Assembly: GCA_947174635.1 (NCBI GenBank)
Contig: CAMWJS010000016.1
Coordinates: forward strand, 1-39,788
DNA from: an uncultured Muribaculaceae bacterium
Lineage (GTDB): Bacteria; Bacteroidota; Bacteroidia; Bacteroidales; Muribaculaceae
Direction: 5' to 3'
DNA: 39,788 nt
Shown here: in pieces, positions 8,701 to 15,524 of the stretch
Numbering within the stretch: position 1 is the first letter of the stretch
How the letters are laid out: every line of letters begins with the position of its first letter
The notes under the pieces: generated by a model
Database searches by the model: none
What the model saw: the letters and a program-made list of their open reading frames with translations, nothing else
What the model was told of the DNA's origin: nothing
Translations under genes and position numbers: made by a program

Positions 8701-8732
8701 TTGCGTAATTTCGCATCGATGAGCAATATTTG
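8701..8732 (+). promoter_or_regulatory. Possible promoter of the NAD synthetase gene
   Basis: TTG at 8701-8703, 21 nt, then AATATTTG at 8725-8732 (7 of 8 to TAnnTTTG), about 75 nt before the ATG. On the other strand a TATATTTG box (8691-8684) could serve the acyltransferase gene. Confidence 0.4.
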
Positions 8733-8807
8733 TTTTGTATCGGCGCAATCGTGTGCCGGTCAATCACTCAATCAATCGTATAACAGAATTTAAAACAATC
8801 CAAAGAT

Positions 8808-10733
8808 ATGACTAAGCATGGTTTTTTCAGAGTGGCAGCCGGAGTGCCGTCGGTCAATGTGGCCGATTGTGCAGGCAATGCCGAGGCTATACTTGAACTC
8901 GCTTCACGTGCGGCTGCCGATGGCGCGGAAGTGATTGTGATGCCTGAGATGTCGGTTACCGCATATACGTGCGGTGATCTGTTCCATAACGCTATGCTTG
9001 CGCAGGGGGTGGGTGCGGCCGTCGATTTTCTGGCGCGCGGTAGTGAAGGGCTTGACATCGTGCTTGTGGCGGGAGCTCCGGTTGAAAACTGCGGGCGCCA
9101 GTACAACTGTGCCGTCGTGATAGCCCGCGGACAGGTGCTTGCCGTAGTCCCCAAATCATATCTGCCGAATTATAACGAATTTTATGAGCGCCGCTGGTGG
9201 CAGCCTGCCGGCGAGGGGCTGTCGACCGTAAGCATAGGCAGTTTCCGTGATGTGCCGTTCGGATGCAATCAGCTTATCGAAATCAATGGCGTCAAGGTCG
9301 GCATCGAACTTTGCGAGGATCTGTGGACTGCGGTTCCACCGTCGTCGCGCCATGCTCTTGCCGGAGCCGAGGTGATGCTCAATCTGTCGGCTTCCGATGA
9401 TGTGATCGGCAAATATGCCTATCTGCGCGGGCTTGTGGCCCAGCAGTCGGCGCGGTGTATGGCGGCATACGTCTATGCGGGTGCCGGCTACGGCGAGTCG
9501 TCGACCGACCTTGTGTTTGACGGGAAGGCAATCGTGGCTGAAAACGGACGCATACTCCGTGAGGGTGAGCGGTGGCGGTCTGAGCCGCAGCTTGTCATGG
9601 CCGATGTCGACATCGATGCGCTGCGCCGCGACCGCCTGCACACCACGACATGGGGCGACACCGCCCTCCGTGAGGTCAGTGCCCGATATAATATAATAAC
9701 TGTGGCCACGGGAGTGAAAACTGACGATGGCACCCTGATGCGCGACATAAATCCGCTGCCGTTCGTCCCGTCGTCGTCCGATGATATGGAGGAGCGCTGC
9801 AATGAGATTACCAACATACAGGCGGCCGGGCTTGCGCGGCGCCTCGATGTCACCCATACGCGGCATCTTGTGGTAGGCATATCGGGCGGCCTCGACTCCA
9901 CTCTTGCGTTGCTGATTGCCGTAAAGGCTTTCGACCGCCTCGGGCTCGACCGCAAGGGCATTGTCGGCGTGACAATGCCCGGATTCGGCACCACAGGACG
10001 TACCTACAACAATGCGCTGACGCTTATGCGTGCTCTCGGCATCACAATACGCGAGATACCGATAGCCGACGCTGTCAACCTGCATTTCCGCGATATCGGC
10101 CACGACCCGGCGGTCACCGATGTCACATACGAAAATTCGCAGGCACGCGAACGCACGCAGATACTCATGGATATCGCCAATCAGGTGGGCGGCATGGTGC
10201 TTGGCACAGGCGACCTGTCGGAACTCGCTCTCGGATGGGCTACCTACAATGGCGACCACATGTCGATGTATGGCGTGAACGCCGGAGTGCCCAAGACTTT
10301 GGTGCGCCATCTCGTGAGATATTTTGTAGGAATTACCGACAGCGAGGAGGCACGCACGGCATTGGTCGACATTATCGACACGCCGATAAGTCCGGAGCTG
10401 ACGCCCGCGGCTGCCGACGGCACTATCGCGCAGCGTACCGAGGACCTGGTAGGCCCCTACGAACTCCACGACTTCTTCCTTTATTACACCCTCCGCTACG
10501 GTTTCACTCCCGAAAAGATACGGTATCTCGCATGCCGCGCGTTCCCCGGCCGGGAGGTGGAAATCGAGAAATGGATAAAAGTGTTCTTCCGCCGATTCTT
10601 CAACCAGCAGTTCAAGCGCTCGTGTCTCCCCGACGGCCCCAAAGTGGGCAGCGTATGCCTCTCGCCCCGCGGCGACTGGCGCATGCCCTCCGACGCATCA
10701 TCGGCTCTGTGGCTTAACGGAATAACCGATTGA
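8808..10733 (+). CDS. nadE: NAD+ synthetase, glutamine-dependent
   Basis: Last step of NAD synthesis: amidates nicotinate adenine dinucleotide with ammonia released from glutamine. The 641-residue protein has two domains. Residues 1 to about 300 form a nitrilase-fold glutaminase with the catalytic triad Glu47 (MPEMSVTAYT), Lys116 (VPKSYLPNY) and Cys169 (GIELCEDLW). Residues from about 330 form the ATP-dependent synthetase with the P-loop SGGLDS at 359-364, followed by VGVTMPGFGTTGRTYNNA and LGTGDLSELALGWATYNGDH. This is the long form typical of Bacteroidetes and Actinobacteria. It is transcribed alone; a small inverted repeat (AACCGATT 10724-10731, AATCGGTT 10745-10752) spans its stop codon and might help termination. 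Confidence 0.97.
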   Translation: MTKHGFFRVAAGVPSVNVADCAGNAEAILELASRAAADGAEVIVMPEMSVTAYTCGDLFHNAMLAQGVGAAVDFLARGSEGLDIVLVAGAPVENCGRQYNCAVVIARGQVLAVVPKSYLPNYNEFYERRWWQPAGEGLSTVSIGSFRDVPFGCNQLIEINGVKVGIELCEDLWTAVPPSSRHALAGAEVMLNLSASDDVIGKYAYLRGLVAQQSARCMAAYVYAGAGYGESSTDLVFDGKAIVAENGRILREGERWRSEPQLVMADVDIDALRRDRLHTTTWGDTALREVSARYNIITVATGVKTDDGTLMRDINPLPFVPSSSDDMEERCNEITNIQAAGLARRLDVTHTRHLVVGISGGLDSTLALLIAVKAFDRLGLDRKGIVGVTMPGFGTTGRTYNNALTLMRALGITIREIPIADAVNLHFRDIGHDPAVTDVTYENSQARERTQILMDIANQVGGMVLGTGDLSELALGWATYNGDHMSMYGVNAGVPKTLVRHLVRYFVGITDSEEARTALVDIIDTPISPELTPAAADGTIAQRTEDLVGPYELHDFFLYYTLRYGFTPEKIRYLACRAFPGREVEIEKWIKVFFRRFFNQQFKRSCLPDGPKVGSVCLSPRGDWRMPSDASSALWLNGITD

Positions 10734-10750
10734 TTTTTTGAGCTAATCGG

Positions 10751-10780
10751 TTGCTTTATAGATTTTAATGACTACCTTTG
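10751..10780 (+). promoter_or_regulatory. Orphan consensus promoter
   Basis: TTG (10751-10753), 19 nt, TACCTTTG (10773-10780): a full match to the Bacteroidetes -33/-7 consensus, the best in the window. What follows is no intact gene but the broken tail of a T9SS-type protein gene at 10813-10929. The TTG overlaps the right arm of the short inverted repeat behind nadE. Confidence 0.6.
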
Positions 10781-10812
10781 TCAGAAGTAAAACATCGCAG
10801 TGAGAGAGTAAA

Positions 10813-10929
10813 GTGTTTGACGGTAGTCCGGCCGCTTACCCGATAGACAATCTGTCATCAGGCCTGTACATTAAAAAGGAAATTTTATCAGACGGAGCTG
10901 TCAATACGGCTAAGATTATAGTAAGGTAG
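10813..10929 (+). pseudogene. C-terminal relic of a T9SS-sorted protein
   Basis: This 38-codon stretch reads VFDGSPAAYPIDNLSSGLYI followed by KKEILSDGAVNTAKIIVR and a stop. It has the form of the end of a T9SS type A sorting domain and closely resembles the C terminus of the large secreted protein at 13212-14933 (VFEGNPNEYSENYFSKGIYL, then KKEIRENGDSTISKFILL). In frame upstream there is a TGA at 10801 and no start codon or signal peptide. I take it as the last part of a deleted paralogue on the opposite strand, with the promoter at 10751-10780 possibly being that gene's own. Confidence 0.7.
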
Positions 10930-11096
10930 GAAATTTCAACAATAACACAGTAGCACAGGAGGGATAATTCTATGTAACTGAAAATCTACTGTTATAAATT
11001 GAATTGTTTATAATTGGTTTCTCAATCAATGGTTTTGGCTCAAAATATAGCAGCCAAGTCCCATTTTGTAGTAATGAGACTTGGCTGCGGATAGTC
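10930..11096. other. Intergenic region with convergent gene ends
   Basis: Apart from the hairpin at 11050-11088, nothing is seen here. It separates the plus-strand relic from the minus-strand frameshifted gene. Confidence 0.5.
11050..11088 (-). terminator. Hairpin at the end of the surface-protein operon
   Basis: Perfect 11-bp arms GCAGCCAAGTC (11050-11060) and GACTTGGCTGC (11078-11088) with a 17-nt loop, just past the end of the last gene of the minus-strand operon. The following sequence on that strand (TATATTTTG) is only moderately U-rich, so termination is likely but not certain. Confidence 0.6.
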
Positions 11097-12529
11097 TTAT
11101 TTGCGGAATTTGAATGTGCCCTGAAGGCCTGTTTTTTCGTCAATGGCAGTCAGCACATACAATCCATCGGCCAATGTTGATATGTCAATTGCGCTGTTCG
11201 CCGTACCGTTTCGTAAAGCTTGCTGTCCTGCAACAGTAAGCGGAGCAATGGTATAATTGCAATTATCGACAGCGTCATCTCCCGCTTTCACCATGATTGC
11301 ATCATTCTGCATGTCAAAACTCAAAGCGACCGCCTCGGTTGCAGGTTGATATTCAACAGTGATCATCATCTTCACATTGGAATGGGTGGAATTGCTTAAT
11401 ATATCTATCAAGTTCTGTGCTATAACTCCGCGATAAACTATTAGTTTTATATATTGAGGCATTAGTGTCTATTTTCGATTGAAGTCCCATCGTTCCGCAG
11501 TCGTCAATATTGAATGTTCCATTGTATGGCATAAACAGTGACGTACTTCCTGCAGCAGAAGATGAAGGAGTGGAAGTTGATACTACGAAATCATATTTCC
11601 AGCCCAATAACTCTTTAAAAATGAAATAAGAGTATTTATCATTGAGAGATCTTGTAACCATTCCTTTACAGAAATCGTATGATAGAATCTTAGAAACGCA
11701 ACTATTATCCTGAGGGATGAAATAATTAAGGGATACGCCGTTTGCCCACGTCGTTGGAGCATATAACCTTAACCCACCTAAATCGAGAACACCAGTTGTC
11801 GCATTTTCCAATCTTGCTGCTGGATTATCTTTATTCCCAAGTTTTTTATCAATGTACCATTCAAACGGATTCATTTCTCGGTCAGGATTCTGTAGAACGG
11901 CATTTATAGGATTATACCTATAGCCACTTATAATACCTATTCCTCTAAGTAAATCTCTAATAGCTAACGATACAAAATCATATTTTTGTTCAGGGTTTGT
12001 ATCGTTAGCAAAAATATATTTCATCAATTTTTTGTTGATTATATGTAATATCAATATCTGGTTTTTCTGTTAGAAATTTAACGTCTGTAACCTCGTCCAA
12101 ATATGTAACGGTCGACCCATAACCAAGTTCACCTAAAATTACCCCTTTAATTGTGCACATGGTCGCATTTTTGTAAAATAGACTTGCGCCAAAGTTCTCT
12201 TTACTCAATGAGGACACTTTTGATATCGCATTTCTTAGAGAGCCGGTCAATTGTCCGCATGATATTTTTACTCTTATTGGAAGGCATGGAGGCATATATT
12301 CCTCGACTATTTTGCATGCATAAGAAAACGGTGCTTTCATCTCTTCGGGACATGTCTCATCAAATTCCGGAATAATGACTGTCCCTCCATTTATATATCT
12401 TTCAATTTGCACACTATCTACTGTGTTATGATAATTATCAGATACAATATTGAAACTTTCGAGATAATTTTCCGCTCTTGTTAAAGCAAATGAAGAAAAC
12501 AATAAAATAAGTATAATAGACCGTTTCAT
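11097..12529 (-). pseudogene. Frameshifted T9SS-type secreted metallopeptidase-like protein
   Basis: Three successive frames together make one protein of roughly 475 residues. The first (12529-12005) begins with a signal peptide (MKRSIILILLFSSFALTRA). Its reading moves to the second frame (to 11353) if one base is removed from the A5 run at 12010-12014: IDEIYF then continues as ANDTNPEQKYDFVSLAIRDL. The second moves to the third (to 11097) between 11353 and about 11465. The third ends in a sorting-domain-like tail (LADGLYVLTAIDEKTGLQGT, FKFRK). It is a paralogue of the gene at 13212-14933: RLYAPTTWANGVSLNYFIPQ and KELLGW match that protein's KIYAPEEYKPDMSLYYLDEE and RAIGWD. At the zinc-site position it has RDLLRGIGI in place of HExxHxxGF. 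It overlaps the preceding gene by ATGA. Sequencing error is a possible cause of one of the two shifts. Confidence 0.75.
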
Positions 12530-13215
12530 TCAAGTATAAATTTTTTAGTTATTATTCTATTATTGATTTTATATCGTACAATTATTATTGAAGAATTAGT
12601 GTTGTTTATCGGAATTGATATTGTACTTGAAATTTTCCCAGAGAAAAGAATGGATCCATTCAAATAGGCAATTATAAAATCTGTCGGGACAATAGTTTCT
12701 ATTAATATATTGCTGTTTACAATGGAAATGTTAACAGGATTATTTATGATACTCTCAGCAGATGATGTCTCAAATATTGCATCTAAGTCATTTTTTTCAA
12801 TATATGAGCTTGTACAGTATAATGAGGAATAGAATTCTGTATCGTCATCTAAAACGAATCTTATTCTAAAATATGTTCCCCACCTCATATCGGGTATAGT
12901 TATCTCTTTTTCTGAAATGGGTTCAGTTATTTGAAATTGACTTACACTGCCAAAAATTTTAAAATCTTCAATATTTATGATATATGGTTTGGATCGATAA
13001 AATAGAATTTTTTGACATCGGTCAGGTACATTTATTAATACAGTTAATTCCCCCGAACAATCCAGTCTGCCGTTTGGCCGATTGAATAATTGGTAATTAT
13101 ATTCAATATTTTTTATACAATCTTGTAAAATGGAAGGTTGTCCTTCAATATTAATGGCATTTGCAGAAAAAGCGAATGAAATTAAGGTAAAAAAAATTGT
13201 AGATAGAATTTTCAT
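12526..13215 (-). CDS. Small secreted protein with T9SS-like C-terminal domain
   Basis: A 229-residue protein with a signal peptide (MKILSTIFFTLISFAFSANA). The middle is rich in beta-strands and looks like a fibronectin III or Ig-type sandwich (about residues 50-140), with several Cys. The last 70 residues (NPVNISIVNSNILIETIVPT to KKFILE) have the strand pattern of a T9SS type A sorting domain, ending in the same KKFIL(E) as its upstream neighbour's SKFILL. No enzyme motif is seen. It overlaps the gene before it and the gene after it by 4 nt (ATGA), so all three are translated as one coupled unit. Function unknown. Confidence 0.75.
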   Translation of the reverse strand: MKILSTIFFTLISFAFSANAINIEGQPSILQDCIKNIEYNYQLFNRPNGRLDCSGELTVLINVPDRCQKILFYRSKPYIINIEDFKIFGSVSQFQITEPISEKEITIPDMRWGTYFRIRFVLDDDTEFYSSLYCTSSYIEKNDLDAIFETSSAESIINNPVNISIVNSNILIETIVPTDFIIAYLNGSILFSGKISSTISIPINNTNSSIIIVRYKINNRIITKKFILE

Positions 13216-14933
13216 AATAATATGAATTTAGATATTGTTGAATCGCCATTTTCGCGAATCTCTTTTTTTAAGTAAATCCCTTTAGAAAAATAGTTTTCTG
13301 AATATTCGTTAGGGTTCCCTTCAAATACCATTATGCCGTTCACATTAAATATCTGAACTTTTTTGATTGGAATTGAAGTAGTTTGAATCTCGGGTAGGCC
13401 AGCGGTTATCTTATTTTCTCGAATTAGATTATAATTTGGCTCAAACTCTAATGTTTTATAGCTACTACCATATTGATTTATTATTTCAATTGTAATCCAA
13501 CTATAATATAATGTGGAAATATTACCTGTTTTGGCATGTGCGATAAATGGTTCATCTATTCTATATGAACGTAATGTACTGTCGTATTCTTCTTCAACAT
13601 TTACATAAATGTAATCAGCGCCAGAATATTTTACTGTAAATGTTACAAGAAAACTATAATCTTCTTGTTTGATAGTAGATACGTTGTCTATTGAAATAAT
13701 TATGGGTTTTAACTCAAGAGATACGGTAAATGGGATAGCACTATATTCTTCTCCGTTAAATATATAATCGCACTCAATTCGTCCTTCTAAATCGCCATTG
13801 ATATTTATGAAGTAATTTGCTACAGAATCTATTTTATTAATAGTAAAACATTCTGTACTTCCTGTTGATACTTCAATAAATTTTTCAGATTTATCTTTTA
13901 GATAAAAACGCCATTTATGATTGGAAATAGCTTTATTATTGGTATTAAGTTGAAATGTATGGCTTTTATATGAGGACGCGATACCATCTTCTTCAATATC
14001 TGAGCTGATGATTTTTAGCCCTTTCGTTGGTAAATCCCAACCTATTGCTCTTAGAATATCAATGGTTTTCTCGTCAATAGAGAGGGTATAATTACCTATT
14101 CCCATTGAATATGACATCAATGAATTTTCTTCATCAAGATAATATAATGACATGTCCGGTTTGTATTCTTCGGGAGCATAAATTTTATAAGATTTTGATG
14201 GTGTATCCAAAAAAACATTGTTCGATTTTACAAAATCAGCGAGTTCACAACTACCTTCGGTTAAATCTGATAAATATGAATTATTGTTGTATAACAATCT
14301 ATCAAAATAGGATGCGTTTCCCATGTAAAATAAAAAATCGTCATATCCTACCTCTACTACACTTGAACCAAATCCGAGGCATCTGGCAATTCCTTTTAAA
14401 GCCAAAGTTGTTAAATTATATCCAGATGAAATGTTATCTGTAAAACTACAGTTCCATGCAATATCGGCATTGAATATAATGTATCCATCTAACATATATT
14501 CATCACTGAGCATAGTGTCTGATAATTGCGATGCTAATGCAGTTGGACATCCATTCAAATCATTGGGAACATCATAATCCTGACAATATGTAACTTCTGC
14601 GGCCATCGCTACATCTGGGTCAAGTGTATCGAAGCGTACTCCTATATATATTGGTTGCTTATTGGGAATTTTGGCTTCCCATAAATCAGCTGCTGCGGTA
14701 ATTGCCACTTTCATTGAATCTGGAAATTCTCCCTCATATACTAATTTTATTTCGCCATTATTGCTTGATGTGCGACGAACTTTTGCAGGAAGTTTTTGAT
14801 TCTCAAAACATGTATTTACCGGTCTGATTTTTTCTTCATACCTGATAGTATACCTTTTCGGTGTTGAGGTTTGAGAAAAAACTCCGATCATACTTGAGGT
14901 TATAATTGCCATTAAAAATAAAAAAACTCTCAT
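13212..14933 (-). CDS. T9SS-sorted protein with a degenerate metallopeptidase domain
   Basis: A 573-residue secreted protein. Signal peptide residues 1-20; about 60-300 resembles a zincin-type metallopeptidase domain; about 300-500 is beta-sandwich (Ig-like); about 505-573 is a T9SS type A sorting domain (IKKVQIFNVNGIMVFEG, SKGIYLKKEI, SKFILL). The peptidase likeness rests on the order of three marks: ALKGIARCLGF (178-188) at the place of AxHExxHxxGF, NSLMSYS (270-276) at the place of the Met-turn, and DILRAIGWD (292-300) as closing motif. The zinc ligands are gone: His to Lys180, Glu to Gly181, His to Arg184, while Gly187-Phe188 remain. It is therefore most likely a non-enzymatic surface protein. 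Distinctly AT-rich codon use compared with the core genes around. Confidence 0.8.
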   Translation of the reverse strand: MRVFLFLMAIITSSMIGVFSQTSTPKRYTIRYEEKIRPVNTCFENQKLPAKVRRTSSNNGEIKLVYEGEFPDSMKVAITAAADLWEAKIPNKQPIYIGVRFDTLDPDVAMAAEVTYCQDYDVPNDLNGCPTALASQLSDTMLSDEYMLDGYIIFNADIAWNCSFTDNISSGYNLTTLALKGIARCLGFGSSVVEVGYDDFLFYMGNASYFDRLLYNNNSYLSDLTEGSCELADFVKSNNVFLDTPSKSYKIYAPEEYKPDMSLYYLDEENSLMSYSMGIGNYTLSIDEKTIDILRAIGWDLPTKGLKIISSDIEEDGIASSYKSHTFQLNTNNKAISNHKWRFYLKDKSEKFIEVSTGSTECFTINKIDSVANYFININGDLEGRIECDYIFNGEEYSAIPFTVSLELKPIIISIDNVSTIKQEDYSFLVTFTVKYSGADYIYVNVEEEYDSTLRSYRIDEPFIAHAKTGNISTLYYSWITIEIINQYGSSYKTLEFEPNYNLIRENKITAGLPEIQTTSIPIKKVQIFNVNGIMVFEGNPNEYSENYFSKGIYLKKEIRENGDSTISKFILL

Positions 14934-14978
14934 AGCAAATTTTTAAAATATATTTGTAGGTTTAATTTTAAGTCATTA

Positions 14979-15344
14979 TTAGTATGCGTTTACTATGGCT
15001 TCGGCGTACCAGTATTCGCTTTGAATGATAATGGTGTATTCACCGGGCATGGTTAGCTGAAATTCGGCGTTTATTGTTGACGAATAGTCTACCAATTCTT
15101 CATATTTATTATATATGTATATTTCGGCCTCGATTGTTTCACTTCCCTCGACTTTGATTACCCGATTTTCTGTGTTATAATAGACATCAACCGGTATACG
15201 CATCGGTGCTCTCTCAGGCGTCATTTTCTTTGTGTTACAATCTTCTTTATGAATTGTAACCGGAACTTTTTCATCCTCGGCAAACGATGAGAACACAGTT
15301 GTAAAAATTACAGCAATAATTAGAAAAAGTTTTTTCATTGTCAA
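14979..15344 (-). CDS. DUF3244 domain-containing secreted protein
   Basis: A 121-residue protein with a signal peptide (KKLFLIIAVIFTTVFSSFA) and a single small beta-sandwich: RAPMRIPVDVYYNTENRVIK, VEGSETIEAEIYIYNKYEEL, then EYTIIIQSEYWYAEAIVNAY. This pattern is that of DUF3244, a Bacteroidales-specific domain of unknown role common beside secreted proteases and HTH regulators. The start could be 15344 (MTMKK) or 15338 (MKK). It is the first gene of the operon, 45 nt before the degenerate peptidase gene, and is preceded by the triple repeat at 15401-15500. Confidence 0.82.
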   Translation of the reverse strand: MTMKKLFLIIAVIFTTVFSSFAEDEKVPVTIHKEDCNTKKMTPERAPMRIPVDVYYNTENRVIKVEGSETIEAEIYIYNKYEELVDYSSTINAEFQLTMPGEYTIIIQSEYWYAEAIVNAY

Positions 15345-15399
15345 GAAATTTTAGCGGTTATTTTTAATAAAATTAAGAATTTATAAGTTTGCAAACAAA

Positions 15400-15438
15400 T
15401 AAAAAGTTTAACAGCCGCATTTTTATGCGACTGAAACT
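15400..15438 (-). terminator. Hairpin behind the regulator gene
   Basis: Read on the minus strand: arms AGTTT, CAG, CGCAT pair with ATGCG, CTG, AAACT around an AAAA loop (15405-15438), followed by a T run (15405-15401). It could end the regulator transcript or attenuate read-through into the DUF3244 operon. Confidence 0.45.
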
Positions 15439-15500
15439 CAGTGTGTTGAAAATTATTAATTCGATAAAGTTTAACGGCGCGTCAAAAAGTTTAACGGCAA
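15401..15500 (-). promoter_or_regulatory. Three direct repeats GCYGTTAAACTTT, candidate operator
   Basis: On the minus strand three copies of GC(C/T)GTTAAACTTT occur, with the shared G on the plus strand at 15406, 15469 and 15489, so 63 and 20 nt apart, near whole numbers of helix turns. They lie between the regulator gene and the DUF3244 gene. The copy nearest DUF3244 overlaps a TTTATTTG -7-like box (15403-15396) that lacks a -33 TTG, as expected of an activator-dependent promoter. That copy is also the 3' arm of the hairpin at 15405-15438. Confidence 0.45.
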
Positions 15501-15524
15501 GCCGTCAGCGTGCACTTTTTGCTG

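Noticed and set aside
9156-10469. Long open frame of 437 codons on the minus strand
   Set aside because: It is antisense to the well-supported NAD synthetase gene, has no protein motifs and reflects codon bias of the real gene.
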